64,000 bases of DNA from Chalara sp. BL73 (lineage: Eukaryota > Ascomycota > Leotiomycetes > Helotiales), in assembly GCA_918026815.1 (NCBI GenBank), contig CAKJVC010000098.1, positions 186,001 through 250,000 of the forward strand. The letters run 5' to 3'. The number at the start of each line of letters is the position of its first letter. The first letter of the stretch is position 1. The position numbers were made by a program, and so were the translations under genes. Of the stretch, positions 1 through 10,882 are shown in pieces. Under the pieces are notes generated by a model. It was given only the letters and a program-made list of their open reading frames with translations. It was not told the DNA's origin and did not search any database.

Positions 1-414
1 TCTCCCTGACGGTATGCGTCTTCGTCCATTGTACACCTCATCTGTATATTTCTTCGACTTTAATCACTTTCTCAGCACCGGCAAAAACAGCATTTTGGAA
101 TGCCACAATCACTTTGCTAAAAGAAAGGTAATAATGGGGTATCGTTTCCGAGGCTGTTATGATCAACCGCGGAATGTATCGGTTCTGATTCGCCATGTTG
201 GATTGTGATGCTCGGGTTTATGAATATTTCCTTTTGCATCTGATCTTAGAATCTCTATCCCTTATTATGGACTTGTTGTAATTTGGTTGCCGCTGGTGCA
301 TGACGGTAATGAAAGTGGTGAGAACTCCTTTCAGCCTAGCTAGTTACTTGTGTCACTAACCGGACCTTGAGCTAAGCTGCAATAGCAAGGCCGTTGCAAA
401 CACGACTACTGCCA
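1..414. other. No gene supported (left edge)
   Basis: An open frame runs from the left edge to about base 208 (+) but shows no recognisable motif or splice signals. It could be the tail of a gene lying outside the window, or chance. The rest is the 3' flank of the minus-strand DHFR gene. Confidence 0.5.
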
Positions 415-1096
415 TCAAGCATTATTGCTTTCATCCCTTTCCCACATCTCAAAGATATACTTTGTGCCGTTCTCTTCTTGAATACCCTCAGGAACATCTT
501 CTCCTACCCAAGCACTCAATTCTGCGTGGTTTCGCCGGGTCCAGCCGCCGCTTGCCTTACCATCCTGCCCAAGCACAATAGGGAAGAATATGTCGCACTC
601 AAAATCGTCCAGCACTCTCGTTAACAAGATCCTCTTTGCCTCTTTCTGCTCTAATGCCGCTTGGTAGAGCTGTCCACCGCCAATGATAAAGTTCTTTCGT
701 GTCAGAATCGTTCCTGCAACGGCTCTTATCGCCGAGCTAATATCCACTGCCTTCGAAGGGGCATCGCACGAGTCGGGCTTGCTGGTAACCACCAGGTTGA
801 ATCGGTCCTTCAAGGGACGAAATCGGGTTGGGATGCTCTCCCATGTTTTGCGGCCCATGACTACAGAGTTTACTACGCCCTGACATGGATTAGTCGTCAT
901 TACACATCCTTATTGGAAAGAAGGTCACATCAGGGGCACGTTTGGTAACGCGTGCAAAGTAGGCCATCTCCTTCTTCAAACCCGTCCATGGTAAACTGCC
1001 CAAACGTCCGATCCCCATTTTATTCGTCGCAGCAACGATCAGGGTTAACTCGCGGGCTGCCATTCTTGAACCAAAAGGCTCATCTGTACTAGACAT
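415..1096 (-). CDS. Dihydrofolate reductase
   Basis: Reduces dihydrofolate to tetrahydrofolate with NADPH, feeding thymidylate and purine synthesis in the cytosol. Two exons (1096-929 and 879-415) give 210 aa, normal for a fungal DHFR. Exon 1 carries the N-terminal strand LTLIVAATNKMGIG and the substrate-loop LPW. Exon 2 carries the cofactor-binding VVMGRKTWESIP and the later FIIGGGQLY block. The intron (928-880, 49 nt, phase 0) has a somewhat weak donor GTGACC but a textbook GACTAAT branch site and a CAG acceptor, and joins the two blocks exactly where the family is continuous. The start chosen is the first in-frame ATG (1096). A second ATG at 1063, just before the core, is equally possible and would remove 11 residues. 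Gene order is tail to head with the carrier gene, with 489 bases between. Confidence 0.93.
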
Positions 1097-1585
1097 TTGG
1101 ATACTGTACTTTAAGATGGAAGGCACAAACAGATCTCTTGGACAAGTTGAAGATGTTCTAAGGCTCAGATTCATGGCTGGCAGGAGAAACGCGAAATCAT
1201 GACTTGAACGCGACTGCCAAGACACTATCACGTGTGTACTCAGACTTTTCTTTATCCAGCTTCTCTTGCTGTTGGCAAAACTCCCCCTTATCTAAGCAGC
1301 AACAATATTTCGAACACGAGAGGGTAGAACAGAGAGTTTTAATTTTATCCTGATTGTTCACCTTCCGCTGTTTACTCACTGATGCATTTAGGATTAATTT
1401 TCAGCTAAATAATTTTGCATTGACAAACGCTATGCAATGCTATGCCATATATATACAAAAACTTTCCAACCTTAGTATCCAACCTCAACTTCTCGAGTTC
1501 TCAAGTCACGAAGTCACCATCTATCAGAAATAATGAAGCCTTTGCCGTCACTCAGGGGTATATAAATTCGCTGATGCCTCGCAGG
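1097..1585. other. Intergenic: DHFR upstream / sfc1 3' flank
   Basis: About 490 bases between the DHFR start and the stop of the carrier gene, both on the minus strand. It must hold the DHFR promoter and the carrier 3' UTR. I see no reading frame with coding character and no clear motif beyond an AT-rich stretch near 1385-1450. Confidence 0.5.
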
Positions 1586-2941
1586 TTACTCTTCATACTT
1601 TCCACCTATTATCTTGATATCATCTTGATATCTCTCTATCTTATCCTTCAAGAATTCGTATACCGTGAACGTAACGGCCTGGCCAGGCGCTACTCTCATG
1701 ATTCTAGGTGTGATACCCTTATAGAAAGCATGGAACCCTTCTTGTCTGTTTTGTTTGTCAGCGGGTTCTCAGGTGTTCTTTGCACAAGTGTGAGCATACC
1801 TGAACATATCTCTCGCAATTGTTGTTATCCGACTCAAAGCTGTTTCTCCAGGTTGGCCTGGTGTTTTCTGTAAACGAGTCTTGATGGTGTCAATTGGTGC
1901 ATTGGAAAGTGGCCCCATAGCACCAGAAATGAGACCAATGACGGTTGTTTGGTATGATGGGATCGGACTGTCCTTGTATTGTGGTTGCCATTTTTGCAGA
2001 AGCTCCTTGAATTCGGTATAGGCTGTGAAGTTTACAGCTTGATTGGATCCTGATGTTTACGCAGTTAGTTGACTCAGACATCTCATCCGAACGTTTCTGG
2101 ATATAAACAGACCTTGCCGTAGAGCGGTAAGCGAAACCCCGCGATATAAAGCACCAAATCCTTCTTCTTTTACCACAGTGTAAAGAGCGTGTGCTGCATT
2201 TCGGTATTTTGGAATGTCCAGTGGATCGGCCATACTGTGATGTTGAGCTTGTAAGCGGATCTTGACGACTTCCATTGGCGTTACAACAGCCACTGCTTCA
2301 GTCACTCCTGCTGCTAGACCGGCTATACAATATATTGTTAGCATTTGTGTCTGATTTGGTGCTCTGGCAAGTTTAGCTATGGTGAGTCATCCCAGAATTT
2401 CACTCTCAATATAATCGTCGAGCTAAATTAAGGGAAGCGCCATGGCAATTAAAAGATACGAACCTAAGAATGTAGCTCTAGCACTGACAACTCCTGTCTC
2501 CTTGTCTGCAAGAAATCTCTTGTATGCCTCAAAGCTCGTAAACCTGATGGCCATCTTCGGCACAATTCCCGTAATCACGGCACCTAATCCCTTATATAAA
2601 CCAAGTGGTGTTTCCCGTTTCACGATCTCCGCGCCTGTTGTGATGAATCCTCTCTTTTTTGCACCAGGAGCGCGAGCACGACGGGAGAGTTGCATGCGGA
2701 CCTTTATGGTATCTATCCCGTTGTTAGCTCGCAGCCCTCAATTCCGAGCATATGAAACCACAGTACGCACCTAAAGGATGGCATACAAGCGCTTCCATCA
2801 TACCAGCAGCCCCTCCAGCTATGACGTGTGTTAGAAGTGGTTTTGACAGACAAAATCTCGATTTTTTAGCATACCTATCAAATTGGTCGCAGCAGAAGCT
2901 CCCTTCTTTCCATCTGCCCCATTGACACTTTTGGCAGCCAT
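1586..2941 (-). CDS. sfc1: Mitochondrial succinate/fumarate carrier (SLC25)
   Basis: Inner-membrane antiporter that brings cytosolic succinate into mitochondria in exchange for fumarate, needed for growth on acetate and fatty acids because it links the glyoxylate cycle to the TCA cycle. Six exons (2941-2875, 2818-2771, 2712-2464, 2322-2113, 2049-1800, 1745-1586) sum to 984 nt and encode 327 aa. All three carrier repeats are visible with their PX(D/E)XX(K/R) signatures: HPLDTIKVRMQ, TPMEVVKIRLQ and APIDTIKTRLQ, the second being typical of this subfamily. Matching motifs are RFTSFEAYKRFL, YRGVSLTALRQ and SNQAVNFTAYTEF. Intron 3 is longest (140 nt) with a GCTAAC branch. The stop follows GGKYEE. 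The equivalents are Sfc1/Acr1 in yeast and AcuL in Aspergillus. The substrate is assigned by family resemblance, not by a residue test. Confidence 0.92.
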
Positions 2942-3940
2942 AATGAGTGGAGAGTGAGTATTGTACGAGTTTGGGCCTGCTGGCTCGGCTATGACAGTTT
3001 CCCGCCGGGTATGAATCACTGTTCAGTCTTGTCCCGTTCAAGAGTAAGGAAGAGAGCAAAGAGATATATTTTGGAAGCTATTGCGAGAATCGAGGACCAG
3101 AAAGAGAGGATGAGGGAGGGGAGAATAATTGTATGAAGAAATTATGAGCAAGCGGGCATGATTGAGGCACACACAAAAGAAACCCATCCCGACCATGTTC
3201 CGCGGCTCTGGGTCACCTGGAATACTAAGGCTAGAAGCATATCAGGGATAGACCAGTTTTAGCCTTGTGTGGGGTCTCCTATGGCTTTCAGACTTTCGGT
3301 GCAGCGGAGACCTGAAAAGCCCTTTCTTAGAGAGACCTGGCTAGACGATCAACAAACCTTCCTTCTTCTTTAAATAATATCCGCAGACACCAATGGACCG
3401 GACAAAAGGACTGTTGCTTTCATTCATTTTTTTCTCTTTCCCAAGGCTGCTGAGAGAGAAGTGGCAGCATGGGAAATGACCGCATTGCGGTTGTTCACAT
3501 GTGCGGGCATTGGCTCGAGCTGAGAGCAGTGACGTTTCCAGCTCTCTGTTGTTCCTGGTCTGGGCTTGTCTTGCATGTGAAGGAGAGTGTGGGGTACAGG
3601 GGCTGGCGGATAACCTCGTGCCGGAAACGGCCGATTCGGTATATCCCAAAAAAAAAAGTTCAAGCGAGGTGGGCTTGAGCCGAGGTATGTTTTGATCACG
3701 TGACTTGACCCCGAAAAAGGAAATGTTACACAATGGCTCGATTCGACTATTGTTAGTGAGAGGCAAAATATGTTTGAATGGCATGGGGAGGTTTTCTAGA
3801 GAGTGGGTTCACTGGTTTGAAGGAATGCGCGACAAATGTAAGGATATTAAAGTGTAGTGTAAATGCGTGCTCAAGACTGAAGCATAGGCCATCGAAATGT
3901 GCCACCGCAAGACCTCATAGTACAAACTGAGGAAGGCACT
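2942..3940. other. Intergenic, 1 kb
   Basis: Upstream region of the carrier gene and 3' flank of the secreted-protein gene. Short open frames on both strands between 3340 and 3780 overlap one another and lack motifs, so I treat them as chance. A run of ten A residues sits near 3649. Confidence 0.5.
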
Positions 3941-5424
3941 CTAGCGAACAATGATAGTGACAGCATTAGACCGCAGCGAGCCCTCCAATGTTGCCTTGAG
4001 CGTGTACGTCCCGGGTGCTCCAAAACTCAGAGTAACTATTCCCTGTCCATTCGTTATTGCATCTCCAATCTCAGCACCGGCAACGGGCACCTTCGTGCTC
4101 CCGTCCCTCACATAAATCGAAACAGGCTCTCTTGCCACAACCTTCTTGACTGTAGTCTCAAATGTCTCATCCATAGCTGCCTGTAAGAAGTACAGCATGT
4201 TAAAGGCATCATACGCCCACAACACCTCGTCGCCTTCCTGTGTCTCCTGCTGACAGCCTCCCACGGGGGTGAACTCCCAGTTGCGCAATAGGCCCCAGAA
4301 CTGCGTGGCGGTCTGGGTATCGGAAGCGATGCTCGTGATGAAGTAGTCCTCGAACTCGGGGAACCAAGTCCCGTCGAAGGGGAAACTGTTGAGGCAGGCG
4401 GCGACCGCGAGCGCGGAGGTGCATGTTGCCCCCGCGAGAGGGTTGACATTGTTGTTGAGCCCCGTGCAAGCGTGGGTTCCGCCTGATGGTGTGGTGATTG
4501 TTAGCGGGCCCGAGGTTAAGGGCCCAGAGAATATGGTGGAGCTGAGGCCTTCGATACGGAGGTTTACTGTTGTGAGGGGCCCGGTGGAGTTGAGGCAGTG
4601 AGAGGAAGGGGATGGTGTGCTGAGGATGGTCGATGTTACAGAGGTGGTGGTAGTGCTTTTCGTGGTTATCTAGGAATTTTTAACATTATTGATGGGTAAA
4701 TGCCGAACACACTTACCGTGGATGGTATTGGAGGCTCATCTATTGTGCTGAGAGTCGTCGAAACTTTTGTTGCGGTTGAGCTTGGACTTCTGGTGATCTA
4801 TGAGATATGAGATGTGTTTTCAACCCATGGTGGTAATGAGTAGCTCCTCACATATTCAGTCTCTGTGATTGTGGTTGGCGACGCCGTGGTTCCAATATAA
4901 CATGAGCAAGCAGAGCTTAATCGACTAGAAGAGCTCGAGCACGCTGAGAGATACCGTGGAATCGAGGATGTAGCAGCTCTAGCATAAAGGGAAGTGGAAC
5001 CAGGGATCGTGGTAATGTCCACTTTCGTTGATGTCTCAATGTCGATTTGAGTCGTGTAGATGGTGGTCAATATCGTAGTAAATCTTCCATAATGGTGAGT
5101 TTCTGGATCAAGACAGAGCAACATACTGACATTGAAGATATGATAGTGGTGGTTGGCACAACTTCGTTTATCAAGGAAGTCTGCGTGACAGTAACTGTAG
5201 CAGTATTTTGAGGGAAATAAGCAGAGCAGAATATGTGTGAGTCTCGAGATGCAGTTGGATTTCGCAGAGCCCGTAGACAATTATCTGCGTTGCACTCTTG
5301 GTAGGGTCAGCCACTGGGTCATGAACGGTTATTATATTCGAATCTCGAACTCACCTGCATGATTACGGATAGCAGCTGCAATAGCGAAGAACCACAAAAA
5401 CGTCGTCAAGTTTTTGGCTCTCAT
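3941..5424 (-). CDS. Secreted Thr/Ser-rich protein with C-terminal Ig-like domain
   Basis: Function unknown. Five exons (5424-5355, 5296-5131, 5083-4852, 4797-4717, 4669-3941) sum to 1278 nt, 425 aa. The N-terminus is a signal peptide (basic start, then TTFLWFFAIAAA). Next is a Cys-containing DNCLRALR segment, then long Thr/Ser-rich stretches (TVTVT, TTTIIS) likely to be O-glycosylated, with a CSCYIG motif between. The C-terminal ~240 residues are the conserved block of a widespread ascomycete extracellular family: GGTHACTGLNNN, DYFITSIASD, FWGLLRNWEFTPVGGCQQE, VLWAYDAFN, ending in a beta-sandwich-like repeat (VAGAEIGDAITNGQG then GTYTLKATLEGSLRSNA). This resembles DUF4430-type or surface-adhesion modules. 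Introns are 46-58 nt. It is probably a cell-wall or extracellular protein; no catalytic site is visible. Confidence 0.82.
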
Positions 5425-5820
5425 CTTGACCGAGTGCTAACTTTTAGTACTAAAACATGGGAAGCCATGCACAGTGCACTTGCAAGAGATTAGACGAAAT
5501 ATAAAGTGCGATGTAAAAACTTTTGAATTGTTGAGCTGAAATGCGACTTTTTAATGATGGCTTAATATATGCAGCTGAACGGGTACAATGTAACGATGGC
5601 TAAGGTTTTCACGGCTGGAAATGGACTCGTCTGCAATCAATGTAGTATTGTCCGAATGCAAGGACTTCCCCGCCTTCTGTACAACATTACAGGCGATAAC
5701 TCACATCTGAGAATAATTTTAGCTCAAAAGTACTTACTTTTTCTCAGGAAAATTTGGTGATTGCTTTTGGCATGATACTTTGTTAGTTCATTCCACTATA
5801 TGCTAGAAGATAGCGTTCCT
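5425..5820. other. Intergenic, 0.4 kb
   Basis: Upstream of the secreted-protein gene and 3' of the twinfilin gene. The one open frame (5569-5760, +) has no motif. Nothing else seen. Confidence 0.5.
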
Positions 5821-6926
5821 TTATTTCCTTCCAGGACGCTTAGGTCTCTCAAATGCTTTCTTCACTTCAGCCTTTGGATGCAAATCCGCGTCAATACTTT
5901 CTGCAGAGATATCGTCCGGATCGCTGGCCTCAATTCTCTTGTCTACTATTAAATCTGCCTCAGCAGCTGCAACTTGAACCGCGGATCGTGAGGATGCGGC
6001 GTAAATCATTCTTTCCTTGACCTTTGAACCTGACGGGCAAGTATAGATAAAAAGTATTGGGGATGAAGTACTGCCATTGTATTCGTGTGTATAGCGGTAA
6101 AAGGAGAGCCGTGGCTCTGTAGCTGATATTGTGGACGATAGTGTAGATATCGGCACATCGGATGAAGAAGCTAGCTCTAGAGTTTCCGTGGAAATATTTA
6201 TTTTCTAATCTTGTCAGTCAATTCTTAGGTTTATATCTCACGGTTTATTATAAAACCCTTACTAGTTGAATCAGATTGTCCCCAGAGCCACCGGCTAAGC
6301 GCTTCAGAGCACTCAGTGCTTCTTCCGTAATTGGCATGCTCACCCCCGAAGCTACGTGACTCTTTCTCTGGCTCATGCCGCCACCTTCCTCTGCTTCTTT
6401 CCTCTTGACATCGCCCAAACTTCGCTCCTCTTCTGTCAGTGGTGCCTCTAGCTTTACGTGCTTGTCGTGCTTGTCAAAGCCCTCCTTCGTCAGCTCTTCT
6501 TTAGTTGTAGCAAAAATAGTCTCTCGGAATCTCTCAATTCCAAGCTCTCGGACGAGAGTCAACCGTGTAGAGGCAAAGAGCATCTTTTGCCGGACAGGTG
6601 CGGAATCGGGAACATAGGTGACTGCAATAAAAGGTGCAGTCTCGCCGGCGGAGTAGCGACGGAGGATGATGTAAAGGGCAACATTATGAAGTAGGTGGGG
6701 TGCAAGAAGTGAGAGGTCGTCTGCGAAGGATGAGGTAGATGGCTCCAGAGCTGTCAGAGGAGTGAGAGACTCTTTGTCTATAGTGCAGAGCAAGCCTCGT
6801 TGATTTGGGGATGACACAAGCGTTTGGAACGCGCTGTGCAATTCTTTCGAAGCTGTACGAGGTCCATTATTAGCCAATATGCTACTTCGATTAATAGAAG
6901 CTCGAACCTGATATTCCGGATTGCAT
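5821..6926 (-). CDS. Twinfilin (actin monomer-sequestering, two ADF-H domains)
   Basis: Binds ADP-actin monomers and caps filament ends, controlling actin turnover at cortical patches. Three exons (6926-6908, 6852-6263, 6204-5821) total 993 nt, 330 aa, the usual twinfilin length. The first exon encodes only MQSGIS plus one base and joins to ASKELHSAF, matching the family N-terminus. The first ADF-homology domain fills roughly residues 5-140 (LGIERFRETIFATTKEELT is its actin-binding helix). The linker is charged. The second ADF domain includes LSFYRYTHE and KERMIYAASSR near residues 225-290, and the basic tail FERPKRPGRK is the conserved C-terminal segment that contacts capping protein and phosphoinositides. 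Introns are 55 and 58 nt; the second donor is weak (GTAAGG) but phase and homology fit. Confidence 0.9.
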
Positions 6927-7167
6927 TGTGATATTCAGTTCAGAATGATTAAGGTTTGGAGCAATGTGGATGGCAGCTGTTGTGACAATGGCGGGGCATT
7001 TCGAGGGCGGGGCTGGGCTATGAGGGGCGTATTGTACCTGTGCACAAACATAGTCTGCTTAGTCATTAGAGCTCAACTTCCAACAACTTCAGGTATGGTG
7101 CTTTGTCAAGGAGCTTTGGAAGAACACAACTCATATATATTCCCTTCCAAAGTGAGAAGGACCCAAT

Positions 7168-7874
7168 ATGGAAGTCTCTCAGCCTTCCTCGGCTAGCTTG
7201 CTAGGTGAGTCAGTATTTTTGTTCATCTTCGCAGGAGTCACAAATATCAAATACGAAACTTCCAATTGTGGTCAACCACACGTCGTGTCCTATGCACATA
7301 TCCGATTACACGACAAAGTGAGCCAGGAAATAGTGTCTTCGACAGATTATCTGGTCAAGATGTCAAATTATGCTGCGACCACTCACTTGTCACAGCACTA
7401 TCCTGCTCATGCCACGTCCCTCCTTCCCAGTACAATAAAATCACCAAAAGAAGAGAAAAAGCCTGACACCTTCTCAGACAGAAAGGATAAGAATGTGGCG
7501 GCTTTGATGACGCACTTTAAAGAGCTCATAAATCTTGCGTCCATGCCCACTGAGGACAGCTCCCCAATGGAGACTGCTGCTGCACAGGCGCTGAAGATGG
7601 AGATGCATACCAATGGACTGGTACTTCAAGGCCCATTGCATTGCTTTACTTGCGCACTTACTGATATGCATTACTGTAGGTTCAAGCCGCAGAAAATCTC
7701 CTCCAACTGACGCGTGAGATGAAAGAGTTGTGGCTAGCTGGACCTTTGAGCACCTTTGGTGAGGGACAGAGGGGTTCAGATATGGCTGAGGATGCGACAA
7801 AAGTTGGAAATTTGGTTCAAGGAGTTCTCAGCCAGGTAGCCAAATTGCAGGCTGAGCCGGTCAGTCTCAGTTGA
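7168..7874 (+). CDS. med22: Mediator complex subunit 22
   Basis: Head-module subunit of Mediator, linking regulators to RNA polymerase II in the nucleus. Three exons (7168-7204, 7478-7620, 7680-7874) sum to 375 nt, 124 aa, the expected small size. Exon 1 gives MEVSQPSSASLL. Exon 2 continues DRKDKNVAALMTHFKELINLA, the first helix. Exon 3 gives AAENLLQLTREMKELWLAG, the most conserved block (family: LL.LTR.LKE.WL.G), then a last helix VGNLVQGVLSQVAKLQ. The first intron is unusually long for this window (273 nt) and contains an open frame that would otherwise extend exon 2 by about 80 codons. The spliced form is preferred because it restores the family N-terminus. An alternative start at 7360 without intron 1 cannot be excluded. 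A TATATAT stretch lies about 30 bases upstream of the ATG. Confidence 0.85.
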
Positions 7875-8633
7875 GAGAACAAGCGGCCGTGAGAGCTCTA
7901 TGGAGCTTGGGATAAAAATATAGGTCTAGGATTACATGGGAGTACTGGCGGGGACGAAGACACGCCATGAACCCATATTATGCGGATTCTGCCGCGATGG
8001 AGCAGCCATTGAGAAATTATACTCTGGTGATTGTAAGGAAGAGGGGCAGGCAGCCTCAATACATATCAGAATAGTGTTGGCAAGCCATCGTCATCATTGC
8101 TTCTACTCTGCCATTCTGATGAGCAGAGTCTGGAATGCCCCAAAACCACGAAGACCGGCTTGAGATAGATCGCCGGTTGCAGGAGGGATATATATGAGAG
8201 CTTGAGTCCCTTAAAAATGTATTCGTTGTTTAGTGAGCTGTGATAGGAATACGCTTACCTCTTTCATCTCCCTAGGCTTCTGGAGGGATTGTCGAGTCCC
8301 TGTCTCCTGATGCATTACTAATTCAATCCAGAAATTTTATTAATAGACCATCTTGGCCCAGCTCGGTCTCCCAGACTGTTTTCAAATTATTACTTGATAC
8401 TCATAAACATATGGACCTTGCATCTAGTACGAGGAGCTCAGACAGTGTGATCTCACTGGCCAGCTGGGACGTGGAGACCAAGGTTCCCTTGCTGAGAATG
8501 GACAAGTACGGAAGAGCCTATCAGTGCACCTCAGATAATGGGTATTCTACAGCTTCCATGCTTATTTAACATTTCAGTCCAAACGCAGCTACATTAAGGT
8601 CCAGGCTCTTTGAAGATGTTCAATGCCTAGTCT
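7875..8633. other. Intergenic, 0.75 kb
   Basis: Between med22 and the decayed TF-like gene. An open frame from about 8281 to 8569 (+), with an ATG at 8411, has no recognisable motif; it might be a lost 5' exon of the next locus or chance. Confidence 0.4.
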
Positions 8634-10522
8634 ATGAAACATAATCGTCACAACAAAAGTATCCCTCGGCCAAAAGAGCAGCTCCATATGGCAGAAATCA
8701 ATGCTGCCACTACGTCAAAGATGCCGACACAGCAGATAACATTTATCAACTTAACACACTCGAGCGGGCCTAGACAGGTTGCAGAAAACCGAAACCTAGT
8801 ACGCAAGCATGTCATAAAGCAGTTTCAGCGGCAGAAGCAAGCCGCAGAACAGAGTAGATATACACAAGCATATCAACATAGCCATAAAAATCTAGGTTTC
8901 CCCACAACATCTACGAAAAATATACCTGCTTCTTTATATAATCATCCAAGCATAGGCTCAGGCTTGCCAGCAATTGATGAGAGCACTAGTTGGATTGCGA
9001 GTCTCAACTTCCAAATAAATGGTTAGAGAATTGAAGCAGAGTATGCTGGAAGTTAGCAAACTGATGATCAAGTGGTGGCACTTGAGCATTCAGCCAAACT
9101 TCGCAGTAAAAAAACCATCACATTCCCTACCGATATGCCCTTTCGTAGACCAAACTCAATACTGAGCCTCTGGTTTCAGACCTATCATTCAATCCACTCA
9201 ACAGCGGCAGCTTGGATCCCTTCAGTACAACGCCAGGACTGAGGAATGCTAGAGCGCAGGCCCTCATGTATCATTGTAAGTCATATTACTCAAGATTGCA
9301 AATCCATTTAGTAATAGGTATTTGAAGGCAACAATGTTCTCGTCAATACTTTGATTCCGATAAATCCAAAGAATAAGTGGTTCAATTTTGCCATGTCTGA
9401 TGAAGCAGTCTTTCATGTCACAATGCTTCACACTGCTGCACACAACGTAATGCTTATTGATAACAACAATCTTGCTGACCCATCTCATTTGAATATCGAA
9501 ACCATATGGCTCGTAAACCAACGGCTTAGTGACTCCATCAAAGGCATCGGTGATCTTACTATCGCTGCCGTAGCATATCTTATTCCGTTTGAGGCAAGTG
9601 GAATAGTGCTCTTCATGAACGGTGGCTAAATTCTTCCATTAGAGTCAATCCGGAAACGCTATATTGTCGAGCACCCATATGGATGGCTTGTCAGGAATGG
9701 TAAAGCTTCGGGACGGCCTCGAAAATTAAGGACTAGCAGGTGTACTAAAGCGTAAAGTACTCTGGTAGCTAATCATCGTTTTGTGTGTATATCAAGGATT
9801 GTAACTAATCATTGTAGGGCCGACACATGTAATGCCATGTTCTCTTACTCTAAGCCACGCTTCAATCTTCTACAAAGCGCCTTTCCAACGAGTAACATGT
9901 CCACAACGACAACTGACCCACTCTTCACTGGAAATGAGTTCTCGCAATGCATTGCCTGTGATCGACACCTTGCCGAAATCATCATAGATCTTGGTTTCCT
10001 GTCCCATACATCACCTATCAATGCCACTGATGGCATAACCTTAGATAATCTCTACATCATTGAGCGTCACTTAGTCGTCCTTCTCTCATCCTATACTAAA
10101 AAACAACACAGCCCAGCCTGTCTTGCCACTAACAAACCCTGCCTTCTCGCCGCTTTGATATACATTTATGTGTGTCTTCGATAATTCCCAATCCAGGCAC
10201 CTATATTTAATGCTTCCTTGCTCATCTTTCAGGTATGTTGTTTATATCCGATTATACGTTATACTGGAACAAGGGAATGGATCTGATGCTGCTTTGGGTT
10301 GTGACTCTTGGGCCATTGGCCGCAGAAGGCAGAAATGAGAGACTACAGTTTGTAGCTCAACTAGCTCAGATCGTGGAGAAGGTGGGCCTCCTGAGCTTTG
10401 GAGATCTCATGAGTGCGCTGAGACAGGTTGCTTGGGTGGAATATAAAGCACTTATGAGCGACCATTCATGGAAGATGCTCTGGGAAGATATTACGGCAGA
10501 ACTGTTGGTGGCGTATCTATAA
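8634..10522 (+). pseudogene. Decayed transcription-factor-like gene (fungal_trans_2-like family)
   Basis: Segments in order match a common ascomycete regulator-like family, usually without a zinc cluster. An N-terminal block (ITFINLTHSSGP then ENRNLVRKHVIKQFQRQ) is at 8719-8860. DPFSTTPG is near 9220. A helical core (WFNFAMSDEAVFHVTMLHTA, LVNQRLSDSIKGIGDLTIAA) lies at 9369-9590, HMDGLSGMVKLRDGLEN at about 9678-9726, ADTCNAMFSYSKPRF near 9820, APIFNASLLIF near 10200, and a C-terminal block (MDLMLLWVVTLG, LWEDITAELLV) at 10253-10519. It is broken by in-frame TAA codons at 9727-9729 and 10182-10184, a frame change near 10235, and probably another at the intron near 9276-9316. One intron appears to be GC-AG (GCAAGT donor near 9595); another has an ideal ACTAAT branch (about 9763-9818). 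I infer a non-functional relic. Sequencing error could explain one break but hardly all. Confidence 0.72.
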
Positions 10523-10882
10523 TCTGAGATGTGATAGACATCTGGATCAGGAGTATTTCAACACCAAAGGATTTTGAAGATTCGACATGCATCTTTCATA
10601 CCTGATCATAACGATTTCCCGTGTTGCAGGCCTGCGGCTAGTCGAGTCACTTTTGCGCACATGTTTAGCTGGGCACCTTGGCTCGGTCAAATCTTTGTGT
10701 TAGAAAGCAAAATCAACTCGAGTTACTTTCTGTTAGGGAGGAAATTTAGCGCAGAAAATACGCCCATATTGCTGAGACCACAAGTATCTCCCCTCAGAAT
10801 CATATGGCTAGAACATCATTCACAAGACTAAACAAAAAAGCAAAAGAGCCCACAACTGCAGAGACTATAAAACAAGCGAACT
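10523..10882. other. Intergenic, 0.36 kb
   Basis: Convergent gap between the decayed TF-like gene (+) and the BTB gene (-). The short open frame at 10574-10831 has no coding character. Nothing else seen. Confidence 0.5.

Noticed and set aside
3341..3784. Overlapping open frames on both strands between 3.3 and 3.8 kb
   Set aside because: No motif, no splice context, and the frames mask one another; typical chance frames in non-coding DNA.
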